From Planctomycetaceae bacterium (GTDB taxonomy: Bacteria; Planctomycetota; Planctomycetia; Pirellulales; Pirellulaceae), in NCBI GenBank assembly GCA_016794985.1, contig JAEUIQ010000027.1, positions 55,136 through 119,135 on the forward strand: 64,000 nt of DNA, read 5' to 3'. The position numbers and the translations under genes were made by a program. Positions within the stretch are counted from its first letter, which is position 1; each line of letters opens with the position of its first letter. Positions 34,439-44,365 of the stretch are shown here, one piece after another. Under the pieces are notes generated by a model. That model saw only the letters and a program-made list of their open reading frames with translations. It was not told the origin of the DNA and ran no database searches.

Positions 34439-34672
34439 CTAGTTAGCGTTGGCCTGGAGGGAGCTCCAGATGGCTGGCAGAATTTTGGTTCCGGCGCATG
34501 TGTCGATGCCAAAGAGTACGGCGACGATCACGCCGATAATCGCAACGTTTGACCAGGCGCCGTAGTTCCAAGGCGCTGAGGCCGGAGCCGTGGAGTAACA
34601 ATAGGGGCAAATTTGAGTCCCAACTTCGAGCGGCAAGTCGCACTTGGGACATTCGATCGGTCCGGTATACAT
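34439..34672 (-). CDS. Small zinc-ribbon membrane protein (77 aa)
   Basis: The N-terminus has ECPKCDLPLEVGTQICPYC, two CxxC pairs of a zinc ribbon, followed by one membrane helix (WSNVAIIGVIVAVLFGI). Common architecture of small bacterial zinc-ribbon proteins; no specific function is known. Confidence 0.8.
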   Translation of the reverse strand: MYTGPIECPKCDLPLEVGTQICPYCYSTAPASAPWNYGAWSNVAIIGVIVAVLFGIDTCAGTKILPAIWSSLQANAN

Positions 34673-34895
34673 CGTTTGCTCTCAGGGCGGATGGACTACA
34701 TTTAACGGTTTTCATCCTTGGGAACCATAGCCCAAAAACGCCATCCAATGATCTTCCGGCTCATTCTTTGCCAGGCTGAATCGCCAAGCCCTCGACCGCC
34801 CAATACGATGATTCCGATTAATCCGTGCGGATGATCTTTACTCGGCTGTCGTTTCGTAAGTCCAAACGGCCACTCGAACGGAACACGCCGGAGTT

Positions 34896-36368
34896 TTATC
34901 CGTTGAGGATTGCGTTCACGACGTGCGCTTCTTCGACGCCAGTCAGCCGAACATTGAGTCCTCGAAACGGCACGCTGAGCTTGGCGTGTTCAATCCCCAG
35001 GCAATGCAATACCGTGGCGTGCAAATCACGCAAATGAACAGGGTTCTCCGCGATGTTGTAACAAAACTCGTCGGTGGCGCCATATTCGAGACCGCCGCGT
35101 ACGCCGCCGCCCGCCATCCAAATCGTGAAACATCGTCCGTGATGATCTCGCCCCATCCCCGGATCCCCGAACGCTCCTTGCCCAAACACCGTCCGGCCAA
35201 ACTCGGTAAAAAACAACACCAGAGTATCGTCCAGCAACCCACGTTGCTTGAGGTCTCGCAACAAGGCCGTCGTTGGTTGATCGACATCGCGACATTGTCG
35301 CGGCAGCTGCTGGCCCAGAGCAATGTGCTGATCCCAACCGCGATGAAACAACTGGACGAATCGGACATCACGTTCTAGTAGCCTTCGCGCGAGCAAGCAA
35401 TTTGCCGCGTAGCTCCCAGGACGTTTCACGTCTGGACCGTAAGCCGCCAATGACTCGGCCGACTCATCGCTGATATCGGTTAGCTCCGGCACAGAGACCT
35501 GCATACGAAACGCCATTTCGTAGGCGTCAATTCTCGCGATGGTCTCGGGGTCGCCGGTGGCATTGGCGAATCCCCGATTGATTGCCTGCATGTCATCCAA
35601 AAGCTGGCGACGCTGCGCGCGATGGACTCCAGGCGGATCACTCAAATAGGGAACCGGACTCGCACCCGGCCGCAAACCAACGCCTTGATGAGACGACGGC
35701 AAGAAGCCGCTCCCCCATAATCGCGAAAACACCGGTTGCCCTGGGTTTTTCCCTGTACCTTGAGAAACCATGGCGATAAAGGTCGGCAAGTTGGCATTTT
35801 CACTTCCCAATCCATAGCTGATCCAAGCGCCCATGCTGGCGTAACCCGGTTGCTGGTTGCCCGTGTTGAAGTACGTGATCGCGGGGTCGTGATTGATCGC
35901 TTCCGAGTAAACGGATTTGACAAAGCAGAGATCATCGGCGACGGTCTGCAGATTCGGCAGCAGGTCACTAATCCACAATCCTGCTTGACCACATTTCTTT
36001 CCACCGCCAATCGCCGGAACCACAGGATAAGCTGCTTGCCCCGAGGTCATACCAGTCAAGCGCTGTTCGCCTTTGATCGACGGCGGCAACTCCTGCCCAG
36101 CATGGCGATGCAGTGTCGGTTTGTCATCAAACAAGTCGACATGGGACAAGCCGCCGGATTGAAACAAGCACACCACTCTTTTGGCGCGGGGCTGGAAGTG
36201 CGGCAGTCCTGGCAGCCCACCATTGGAAGGATTCGGAGTCGTGTCCTGAAATGATTGGCTCCAAACCGGCGCTGGCTTGAGCAAGGAATGCAAGGCCATC
36301 CCGCCTACGCCCAACTGCCCCAAAAACAAGCGACGTTGCTGCAGCAGGATATTTCGATCAGCATTCAT
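34896..36368 (-). CDS. DUF1501 family secreted protein
   Basis: 490 residues with a Tat-like N-terminus (QRRLFLGQLGVGGMALHSLL). The DUF1501 pattern is clear: AKRVVCLFQSGGLSHVDLFD, YPVVPAIGGGKKCGQAGLW, FVQLFHRGWDQH, FFTEFGRTVFGQG, GRDHHGRCFTIWMAGGGVRG. The family has a sulfatase/alkaline-phosphatase-like fold and is greatly expanded in planctomycetes, nearly always next to a PSD1 cytochrome-type gene, as here: the upstream gene ends 11 bases before this start, so they form an operon. The substrate is unknown; a link to sulfated polysaccharide use is often suggested. Confidence 0.95.
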   Translation of the reverse strand: MNADRNILLQQRRLFLGQLGVGGMALHSLLKPAPVWSQSFQDTTPNPSNGGLPGLPHFQPRAKRVVCLFQSGGLSHVDLFDDKPTLHRHAGQELPPSIKGEQRLTGMTSGQAAYPVVPAIGGGKKCGQAGLWISDLLPNLQTVADDLCFVKSVYSEAINHDPAITYFNTGNQQPGYASMGAWISYGLGSENANLPTFIAMVSQGTGKNPGQPVFSRLWGSGFLPSSHQGVGLRPGASPVPYLSDPPGVHRAQRRQLLDDMQAINRGFANATGDPETIARIDAYEMAFRMQVSVPELTDISDESAESLAAYGPDVKRPGSYAANCLLARRLLERDVRFVQLFHRGWDQHIALGQQLPRQCRDVDQPTTALLRDLKQRGLLDDTLVLFFTEFGRTVFGQGAFGDPGMGRDHHGRCFTIWMAGGGVRGGLEYGATDEFCYNIAENPVHLRDLHATVLHCLGIEHAKLSVPFRGLNVRLTGVEEAHVVNAILNG

Positions 36369-36379
36369 TTCGAAAACCT

Positions 36380-39300
36380 TTAGTATCGCGTAATCGTTTC
36401 ACTCAAATTCAAAATCAAGCTCGCGATCATCGACCACGAGGCATGTTCAGTAACATCCAAGCTTTCATTTCGCCGCGACTCGCCGTTCGCCAGGAGGGCC
36501 CTAGCGGCGTTCGGGTCCTGCTGATAGATCGTTCGCTGCGTCGCCAAGCTTGCCAGCAACCGTTCGATCTCCCAGTCACTTGCCGGACGTCCCAATGCTT
36601 CTTGCATGGCCCATTCCATTCGCGAGTGATCATCATTCGCATGCTGCAAGATGCGTTCCGCGAACGCGCGACTGGCTTCCACAAATTGCACGTCATTCAG
36701 CAACACCAAGGACTGCAGTGGAGTCGTTGTCAAAGGTCGTCCCACGACGCAGACTTCACGATTGGGCGCGTCAAACGCCGTCAGATTGGTTGGCGGGGCC
36801 GTGCGTTTCCAATAGGTATACAAAGAGCGACGATACAGTTTCTCGCCATGATCTTGAACAAATATTTGAGATGTGGCAGGAGTGCTTCCGTAATGGCTCA
36901 CTTCGCGCCATGGATCTCCAGGCGTGTAAGGATTGACGCTCGGACCACCAATCCGTGGCACTAACAAGCCGCTGATTTTCAGCGCCGAATCGCGGACCAA
37001 TTCGGCCGGCAATCGAAAGCGAGCACCGCGGGCCAGTAATTCATTATGTGGGTCGCGTGCTAATAACTCGGGACTTGTGTGTGAAGCTTGTTGGTAAGTT
37101 TGACTTGTAACGATTAGCCTCAGCAGTCGCTTGACATCCCAGCCGCTCTCTTGAAATTCAACCGCCAACCAATCCAACAATTCCGGATGCGAAGGCCATT
37201 GCCCCTGTGCTCCAAAGTCCGCGGCGGTCGCCACAATGCCACGCCCAAACAGCATTTGCCAAATGCGATTCACTGCGACTCGAGCGGTTAATGGATGCTC
37301 AGGGCTAGTCAACCAACGAGCCAAAGCCAAACGATCCGGTGCGACATCGCCGGGCAATGGAGGAAGCACCGACGGCACACCTGCCGTAACTTTTTCTTGG
37401 GGTTGCGAGTAGTCACCTCGATGCAGAACGTAGGTCTCGCGAGGCTGGGCCGAGGACATAATCATCACTGCGAATCGTTCCGAGAGAACTTTCAGTCGTT
37501 CTTCTAAATTCGCTAATTCGATCCGCTCATGCCATAATTCGTCGCACTCGTTGGCACAGTAATCCCACAACTCGGACTGCTCCGCAGGAGTCCGCGATTC
37601 AATCGGCTTTTGCAAAATTTGCAGAATGTCTGGGGGCAAATGCCAATCGTCATTAACTCCCGCAAAGACTTGAATCTCAAAATGTCCGGGGATCAGCGAT
37701 TGACCATGCCCAAAGTTCAACTGCAAGGTCAGATAGGGAGTCTCACGGACAGCGATGGGTGAGGCAAAGGATGCCGAAAAATGAACCGGCCCCTTCTCCC
37801 GCAAGGACGGCGACCATCCGGTCGGGTTGCGAGGATCCCGTACGGCGACCGGGGGAAATTCAGGCTCCCAACTGCTGGCCGTAAAGTCAGCAAACGCCAA
37901 CAGTTGATGCAAGTTCACTTGTGGAGATGGAACTTGGTCCGCCGTGGCGGAAATTGCCGTCAAGACAAACGTCCCTTTCTCGTTGACTTCTTCACCGTTT
38001 TGCCATTTCCGATTACCGCCGCCCCAACCACCGCCAACGGCCTCGGCCAACGGATGAAAAGTAACTCGAACTCCGCGGATGGGCGCTTCCGTTTCAGGTA
38101 ATTTGATGGACATGTCGTAAGCCGCCAGGCCTCCCCCCAGTGCCAAACGAACGGAATTCTTGCCATCAATCGCAAACCCGCCGCCGCGGTTCGGGGTGGT
38201 CAAATTCAGGAGTTCAACAGGGAGCAACTGGAACTCGCGTCCACGAGTGGCCAAGCGATCGTGCTGCTTTTGCTCCCATGATTTCAAGATCGCTAAATCA
38301 GCTTGATCTAACAGCGTTTTGAGTTCTTGAACTCGCGAACGGACCTCGTCCAGTTCATCCGTTCGTAAGACCGAATGAGCTTCGATCGAAGGCGCCGGGT
38401 TGATGCCAGCGTCCCCGTCCAAACCACGGTCACCCAATCCATTGAAGAAGTCCACCAACTGGTAATATTCACGTTGAGTGATCGGATCGAACTTGTGGTT
38501 GTGGCATTGGGCACAACCTAAGGTCAACCCCATGATGGCTTCACCCAAAGTTTTGATTCGATCAGCGTTGTAGTTGGCCAAGTTCTCAGCGGGAATGGTG
38601 CCGCCTTCATGGGTCACCATGTTGTTGCGTTGAAACCCGGTCGCAATCTTGTTTGCCTCCGAAGCGTCGGGCAACAAATCTCCCGCCAATTGCTGAATAA
38701 TGAATTGATCATACGACAAGTTGTCGTTGAATGCTTGGATGACCCAATCACGCCACAGCCATTGCTGGCGACCGCCGTCGATCGAAAATCCGTTGGTATC
38801 CGCATAACGCGCGGCGTCCAACCACTCCAAAGCCATCCGCTCTCCGAAATGCGGACTTTCCAGCAACCTGTCCACAGCCCGATCGAAGGCCAGTGGGTCA
38901 TCATCCGCCACGAACTGTCGAATGTCGTCCGCAGACGGAGGCAAGCCAGTCAAGTCCAACGACAATCGACGAAGCAGCGTCGCTCGATCCGCACGTGGGC
39001 TGGCCGAAAGTCCTTCCTCTGACAATCTCTGACGAACGAATTGGTCGATAGGATGTTCGCCCCAATCGTGGCCAGTTGTGTTAACGGGCAGGTCGGGGCG
39101 TGTCGGCTTGACAAAGGACCAATGCTCGTCGTAGTTCGCGCCTTCGTCGATCCAACGCCCCAAGAGTTCGATTTGCTCCGAGGTCAATGCCAGTGGAGAA
39201 TCAGCGGGCGGCATTTTCACCGTCGCATCGGTGCTAGTGATTCTCGACCAAAGCTCGCTCTCGGATTTTTGTCCCGGCTTGATTGCCGAAGCATGGGCTC

Positions 39301-39589
39301 CCGTCTCGTTATCGAGTCGCAAGTCGGCCTGCCGTGTGTGCTCGTCAAACCCATGACACGCATAGCAATTCTCCGCCAAGATCGGTCGGATATCTCGTGA
39401 GAAACTAATTGCGGTACGATTTGTGGTTACCCTCGCGGTTTGGGCAAGTACAGGCGCCACCATCGTCAAGCCACAAATCAGGCTCCAAAACATCGGGTTC
39501 AACCCGATCGAAAATCGCGTGCGCGGCAAACAAGACCAGCGGGAAATCGCCGTTCGTGACCGGTAACGAGCAGAGATAGTGAGCTGCAT
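36380..39589 (-). CDS. PSD1 / planctomycete cytochrome c (DUF1549-DUF1553) protein
   Basis: 1069 residues. A signal peptide (LICGLTMVAPVLAQ) is followed by a c-type haem site CYACH with the DLRLD block of PSCyt1 (about residues 65-165), then DUF1549 (FVRQRLSEEGLSASPRADRA, LSLDLTGLPPS, GERMALEWLDAARYADTNGF), a central variable region with a lectin-like look, and DUF1553 (LARWLTSPEHPLTARVAVNR, IWQMLFGRGIV, DWLAVEFQESGWDVKRLLRL, YRRSLYTYWKRTAPP). Periplasmic, probably with its partner DUF1501 protein encoded directly downstream. Confidence 0.96.
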   Translation of the reverse strand: MQLTISARYRSRTAISRWSCLPRTRFSIGLNPMFWSLICGLTMVAPVLAQTARVTTNRTAISFSRDIRPILAENCYACHGFDEHTRQADLRLDNETGAHASAIKPGQKSESELWSRITSTDATVKMPPADSPLALTSEQIELLGRWIDEGANYDEHWSFVKPTRPDLPVNTTGHDWGEHPIDQFVRQRLSEEGLSASPRADRATLLRRLSLDLTGLPPSADDIRQFVADDDPLAFDRAVDRLLESPHFGERMALEWLDAARYADTNGFSIDGGRQQWLWRDWVIQAFNDNLSYDQFIIQQLAGDLLPDASEANKIATGFQRNNMVTHEGGTIPAENLANYNADRIKTLGEAIMGLTLGCAQCHNHKFDPITQREYYQLVDFFNGLGDRGLDGDAGINPAPSIEAHSVLRTDELDEVRSRVQELKTLLDQADLAILKSWEQKQHDRLATRGREFQLLPVELLNLTTPNRGGGFAIDGKNSVRLALGGGLAAYDMSIKLPETEAPIRGVRVTFHPLAEAVGGGWGGGNRKWQNGEEVNEKGTFVLTAISATADQVPSPQVNLHQLLAFADFTASSWEPEFPPVAVRDPRNPTGWSPSLREKGPVHFSASFASPIAVRETPYLTLQLNFGHGQSLIPGHFEIQVFAGVNDDWHLPPDILQILQKPIESRTPAEQSELWDYCANECDELWHERIELANLEERLKVLSERFAVMIMSSAQPRETYVLHRGDYSQPQEKVTAGVPSVLPPLPGDVAPDRLALARWLTSPEHPLTARVAVNRIWQMLFGRGIVATAADFGAQGQWPSHPELLDWLAVEFQESGWDVKRLLRLIVTSQTYQQASHTSPELLARDPHNELLARGARFRLPAELVRDSALKISGLLVPRIGGPSVNPYTPGDPWREVSHYGSTPATSQIFVQDHGEKLYRRSLYTYWKRTAPPTNLTAFDAPNREVCVVGRPLTTTPLQSLVLLNDVQFVEASRAFAERILQHANDDHSRMEWAMQEALGRPASDWEIERLLASLATQRTIYQQDPNAARALLANGESRRNESLDVTEHASWSMIASLILNLSETITRY

Positions 39590-39906
39590 TTTTGGCGAGC
39601 CTGCGACGAAGCGGAAACAACAACCCCAGAATGCGGAGGCTCAGTCTAACATGGATCCGCCAGAAATTGTAGTTACGAAAGCGTTTTGAAATTCGGAAGG
39701 TAAGCCCGTCCGGCCTGGAAAAAGCATTCGCTTGCCAATGACTCAGCCAACTCGTCAACCTCAAGTGGAGCGATTCGATTCAGCCACATCGCAAACGATC
39801 AAAATCGGTCACTCTGGCTCTACAAAAAACCAAACCAAGTCGAACAACACGGGCTGCCGCGAGATCTGCGTGTGTGTTCCGTCGGCCGCGTGCCAGAGCG
39901 AATGAC
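39590..39906. other. Intergenic region between PSD1 operon and GGDEF-EAL gene
   Basis: Holds the promoter region of the PSD1 operon (right side of the gene on the minus strand) and the 3' end of the GGDEF-EAL gene. No gene, repeat or clear hairpin was seen. Confidence 0.4.
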
Positions 39907-41946
39907 TCAGACACGAAGGCTCGGGGATGGTGCTAGATTCGCATCGAACACCAACGACCCGGACGGAGTTGTGCATTCAACATTGGCCGCCACGGTGGAA
40001 GCGGAAAGGTGTGGTGCCAGTAAGTACTCGTTCACGAAATCAGCATTAGACTTCGGTTTCCCAAGCAAGTAACCCTGAACCCTCGGACACCCAATCACGC
40101 CCAATTGTTGAAGTTGTTCGCGTTCTTCAACCCCTTCGGCAACGCATTCCAATCCGAGATTTTCGGCCAAGCGCACAATCGCGTTTAACAATGCCGGGTT
40201 TGCCGTTCCCTCGTTCATTTGCTTGACGAACGAACGATCAATCTTGAGAACGTCCAATTGAAATTCGTGCAGACAGGCCAACGACGAATGCCCGGTTCCG
40301 AAATCGTCAATGGCTAACCGAACACCCAAAGATTTTAACTGCGAGATTACTTTGCACGCTTGTTGGGGATCTTCCATAATCATCGACTCGGTGACTTCGA
40401 ACTGAAGTTCCGACCCTTGCATCTGCGACTCTTCTAATGTCGATTTAACGATGTCGATCAACCCAGGTTGCATCAATTGAACCCGAGAAAGATTGACGCT
40501 GATGTATTTCGGGAATTGAGGCAATCCTGCCCGCTTCCATTTTCCAAACTGGGCGCACGATTCGCGGAGGACCCATTCACCGATGGGGACGATAAGTTTG
40601 GTTTGTTCGGCGATGGGAATAAACAGGTCGGGGCGGATCATCCCTTTTTCGGGATGGCTCCAGCGGATCAAGGCCTCGACCCCTTGCAAGCTGAGATCTT
40701 GCACGCTCCAGATCGGTTGATACGCCAGCCAGAATTGACCCGCGATGATGGCTTGGCGCAAATCGTGTTCCATGCTCAAGCGAACTTGAATGGCGGCCTG
40801 CATACTGGGTTCGAATACCACAAACGAGTCACCGCCCTTCAACTTCGCTTCGTACATCGCCGTATCTGCGTCGCGTAGCATTTCACTAGAGTGTTGGTAA
40901 CGCGGATCAAAGTTTACAACTCCAACACTTGGCGAAACATGAATTGTCTGGCCTTGAATTTCGTAAGGGCGATCCAAGATCCGCAACAATCTCTCGGCAA
41001 CGTGGATGGCGTCAATCGATTCTCGCAATTTCTTCAAGATGATCACGAACTCATCGCCGCCCAATCTTCCGGCCAAAGTTTCTGCGCCCGTCGAATTCAT
41101 GAGATCATCCATCCGCAGGGTCTTTTCGATTCGTGAAGAAAAGACCTTCAACAATTCATCACCAACCTCGTGACCTAACCCGTCATTAATGGATTTGAAG
41201 CGATCCAGGTCCACGAACATGACTGCAAACTTCTCAGATGGATTGGAATGGGCCAATTCAATGGACTCTTGCAGATTGTGTTGTAGGCATTGGCGATTGG
41301 CCAAACCAGTCAGCGTGTCGTGAAACGCCAGATGCTGTAAATGCGATTCCGCTTGTTCACGCTGTGCGACTTGCGACTTTAGTTCTTGATTCGAACGCTG
41401 CAACTCTAAGGTTCGCTCTTGAATTCGTTGTTCGAGACATGCGACGTGTTGAGCGACTTCGGTAGCCAGTCGTGCCTTTTCGGTCAATGCATACGCCAAC
41501 TGCATCACTTCAATCGCATCGAAGGGCTTCTTTAGGATCAACAAATTTTGACGATGCGGCAGACGCTCACAGATCTCGTGCCAACTATAATCCGAGTACG
41601 CGGTGCAAATCACAATTTGTAAGGTGGGATACTCATCCCAAATTCTCGAAATGGTTTCGATCCCGTCCCATCCCGGTGGCATGCGAACATCGATGAAGGC
41701 CATAGTGTAGGGCCTCCCAGACCGAGCGGCAGCCCGTACTTTCGCTAAGCCTTCTTCACCTTGAAACGCGCTATCGATTTCAAACTCATGTGATTCAGTG
41801 GTTCGTTGCGACTCACCAAACAAGAACTGTTCGTCATCTGCCAATTGATCGGCTTTGGACGTCGCCAAGACTTTGCGAAAATCGTCGTGAATGGCGGCAT
41901 TATCATCAACAATCAAAATTCGAGTGGGAGCTAAAATTGTCGTCAT
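39907..41946 (-). CDS. Response regulator with GGDEF and EAL domains
   Basis: 679 residues from ATG 41946 (MTTILAPTRILIVDDNAAIH); an upstream TTG start is less likely. The receiver domain (about 1-135) has DD near the N-terminus and phospho-acceptor Asp in FIDVRMPPG. A coiled coil (QRIQERTLELQRSNQELKSQ) leads to GGDEF (AGRLGGDEFVII, intact) and EAL (QGVEALIRW, ESMIMEDP, IDDFGTGHSSL, LKIDRSFVKQ, AEGVEE; all key residues look intact). It may both make and break c-di-GMP. It lies 63 bases after a CHASE4 histidine kinase gene on the same strand, its probable partner. Confidence 0.95.
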   Translation of the reverse strand: MTTILAPTRILIVDDNAAIHDDFRKVLATSKADQLADDEQFLFGESQRTTESHEFEIDSAFQGEEGLAKVRAAARSGRPYTMAFIDVRMPPGWDGIETISRIWDEYPTLQIVICTAYSDYSWHEICERLPHRQNLLILKKPFDAIEVMQLAYALTEKARLATEVAQHVACLEQRIQERTLELQRSNQELKSQVAQREQAESHLQHLAFHDTLTGLANRQCLQHNLQESIELAHSNPSEKFAVMFVDLDRFKSINDGLGHEVGDELLKVFSSRIEKTLRMDDLMNSTGAETLAGRLGGDEFVIILKKLRESIDAIHVAERLLRILDRPYEIQGQTIHVSPSVGVVNFDPRYQHSSEMLRDADTAMYEAKLKGGDSFVVFEPSMQAAIQVRLSMEHDLRQAIIAGQFWLAYQPIWSVQDLSLQGVEALIRWSHPEKGMIRPDLFIPIAEQTKLIVPIGEWVLRESCAQFGKWKRAGLPQFPKYISVNLSRVQLMQPGLIDIVKSTLEESQMQGSELQFEVTESMIMEDPQQACKVISQLKSLGVRLAIDDFGTGHSSLACLHEFQLDVLKIDRSFVKQMNEGTANPALLNAIVRLAENLGLECVAEGVEEREQLQQLGVIGCPRVQGYLLGKPKSNADFVNEYLLAPHLSASTVAANVECTTPSGSLVFDANLAPSPSLRV

Positions 41947-42009
41947 GGAAGTAGACTCAGCAATAAAATCAATGTAAAAACAGACCCGATGCAAAATGCC
42001 TTAAGCCGT

Positions 42010-43944
42010 CTAGGTAGCCGCACACAATTCCGGTTCGAACTCATATCGTGAATCACCGTCGCTGAGGACCTTGGGGATACGAATGCGAAACGTCGCACCC
42101 ATTCCCGGCCCCGGACTGGTGGCGGAAATCGTCCCGCCGATTTCACGAATGGCGTTCGCACAGTAATGCAGGCCCAGACCATTTCCGGTTGTTTTTGTCG
42201 AGAAGCCATGAGTAAACAACTTGGCTTGAGTGTGTTCGTCAAAGCCAATTCCCGTGTCAGAGATTTCGATTTCCAGATCTCGTTGATCAACCAAACGGCA
42301 CTGGACTTTCAACAAACGATGATTGGGTAGCTGGTTTTGCATCGCTTGCAAGCCATTGCGAATCATGTTGACGAGAACCTGCGTGATCTTATTGCGGTTG
42401 AGCATCAGTTCAGGAAGGTCCGGAACGCTCTGAATCAAACGCACGCCCATCGCTTGAATCAACTGCTGGTTGATGGCGATGGCTTGAGATACCAAAGATT
42501 GGAGATCGATCTCTTGCCGAAAGTCAGTACGTTTGGCAAAAGCTTGTTGCGCGTGAATAATCTCGGAAATATGATTTGCCGTATCTCGGATGCGAGCCAG
42601 TTCGCGCTGGTTTTCAACCCGTTCTTCCTGAATGGCTTGATTGACATCAAACAAGTATTGAACCAATCTTGGCCCGCGAGGGTCCTTCAGGAAAAAGTGT
42701 TCGAGGTTGTTCGCATGGTCATGTAGCAAGCCCATGGAGCGGTTGAGGCCGTTGATTTTCGATTCCGAGATACGAGTTTCCAATTGGGCAATTGAACAAT
42801 TCAACGAATTCGCGGCGTTGCCGATATTATGGAGAATTTCGCCGGCTAGTTCGGCCATGCCCGCTTGATGGGCCGCTTCGGATAGCTTCTTTCGCGATTG
42901 ATCCAAGTGATCGATCAAGTGATCGAACTCTTTTCCAAGGACACCAATCTCATCACGGCGACCAAGATTCAAACGCTCTTTCGAATCGCGACTGCTGGTC
43001 GCGTGGGTCAACTTGACGGCATGGTCGGCCATCTTGGTAAGAGGCTCCGTGATCTGAGAGCGTAGCACAAAAGCCAGGACCAACATCGTAAGCAACCCGC
43101 CAATGGCCATGAATGCGGTGGCGAAGTACGCCGCAACACGACCTTGGGCCATGATGGGACGCGGAAGTTTGGCGTGCATCATTAACAGCGGGGCTCCAAA
43201 GACGTCCCGAATCAACCCGAAAGCATCTACTTCGTCCTTGCTCACAACCCTTGTCATCGGACCTGCAACGAGAGATTCCTGAAGCGACGCCATTTCGTTA
43301 GGTAGATCTTTATTCTGCAAATCCCACAATGTTACATTAACGTTCGTGCGATCTCGGAGCCCGGCCATGGCCTTCTCATTGCATAGCCGGCCAAAAATCA
43401 TGGTACCACGACTTGGTCCTTCAACATCCGATGTCGTGATCGGTCGAGCTGCAATGAGCAGTGGTCCACTGCTCGTACCAATCAGACCGGATTTACTGTC
43501 TTCAAGGCTTCCAAATTGATTGAGGCATGGCTGAGCTTGGGTCAAGACTGAAAACAACTCCTGACTGTCGAGTGGAGCTAGCGTGTCAATGTCATGAAAC
43601 CCACCCCAAACTATTTCGTGTTCGGGATTCAGGATGCAGATGAGATTGACATGTGCAATCTCGAAGAACTTTTCTTTCAGGTTGCTTTCGATAAATTCGG
43701 GATTGCGGTCTGAGGCAAAGCGGTACAAGTCGTCCCAAGCGGACCAATCCCGACAAAAGTGCGACAATAGTTCGACTTCCCGGTCCAGTGCCGCCGTGCA
43801 TCGCTGCACGTCGGCGAGGGCACTTTCTCGCTCCAAGTCTTCGAAAGTTGGCAGAATCACGTACAGTTGGACCAAAAAAATCGTACCGACCAAAACCGAT
43901 GTTAGGGCGGCCAACAAGTACCCAAATTGCATGCGAAGCGACAT
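42010..43944 (-). CDS. CHASE4-HAMP sensor histidine kinase
   Basis: 644 residues. N-terminal membrane helix (LAALTSVLVGTIFLVQLYVI), periplasmic CHASE4 domain (LSHFCRDWSAWDDLYRF, EIVWGGFHD), a second helix (VAAYFATAFMAIGGLLTMLV), HAMP (ITEPLTKMADHAVKL), phospho-acceptor helix with EILHNIGNAANS, and an HATPase domain (NMIRNGLQAM, EISDTGIGFDE, GNGLGLHYCANAI). The H-box HNIGN is of the less common HisKA-related type often seen with c-di-GMP partners. The receiver-GGDEF-EAL gene follows directly. Confidence 0.95.
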   Translation of the reverse strand: MSLRMQFGYLLAALTSVLVGTIFLVQLYVILPTFEDLERESALADVQRCTAALDREVELLSHFCRDWSAWDDLYRFASDRNPEFIESNLKEKFFEIAHVNLICILNPEHEIVWGGFHDIDTLAPLDSQELFSVLTQAQPCLNQFGSLEDSKSGLIGTSSGPLLIAARPITTSDVEGPSRGTMIFGRLCNEKAMAGLRDRTNVNVTLWDLQNKDLPNEMASLQESLVAGPMTRVVSKDEVDAFGLIRDVFGAPLLMMHAKLPRPIMAQGRVAAYFATAFMAIGGLLTMLVLAFVLRSQITEPLTKMADHAVKLTHATSSRDSKERLNLGRRDEIGVLGKEFDHLIDHLDQSRKKLSEAAHQAGMAELAGEILHNIGNAANSLNCSIAQLETRISESKINGLNRSMGLLHDHANNLEHFFLKDPRGPRLVQYLFDVNQAIQEERVENQRELARIRDTANHISEIIHAQQAFAKRTDFRQEIDLQSLVSQAIAINQQLIQAMGVRLIQSVPDLPELMLNRNKITQVLVNMIRNGLQAMQNQLPNHRLLKVQCRLVDQRDLEIEISDTGIGFDEHTQAKLFTHGFSTKTTGNGLGLHYCANAIREIGGTISATSPGPGMGATFRIRIPKVLSDGDSRYEFEPELCAAT

Positions 43945-44365
43945 GACGACGCCACTCGTTAAATTCAGAAAAATCGGACGTTATCGGGGCAGAACCCGAG
44001 GGACTGTAGGTCAAACTTATCGACTGTCTAAGTTTTTTCTGTACGGAAGGGCAAATTTTGGGGCGGCTGGGATCATTCAAGACCGGACTATCTGGAGACT
44101 TAAGCCCCGTCAGCCGGCCGTTGGGAACGCCCCAGCCGTTCTTGGAGTGCGACAAAACGACCTACCTAACGCCAGAATCGTGTCGGTCGGTGCGATTCCC
44201 AGCGAGGCGAGTGAATGACGCCCGTAAAATACGGTCCTCTGGGCGGCAGAGATCCGGGAGGCTCGATTTGTCCTTGGATCGAATCGCAGGTAAGATCATG
44301 GACTTGGCGGCAACCCATTCCAGCGGTTTTCTCGGCACCCTTCACTCAGTTTGGAGCTTTACTTC
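43945..44365. other. Divergent promoter region
   Basis: A 421-base gap between the minus-strand kinase and the plus-strand oxidoreductase. A sequence close to the island motif exists on the minus strand near 44056 (CCCCAAAATTTG), but it has an extra A and no ACTT at the right spacing. Nothing else is seen. Confidence 0.4.

Noticed and set aside
44050..44062. Minus-strand copy of the island motif
   Set aside because: One additional A and no ACTT element at 13 bases.
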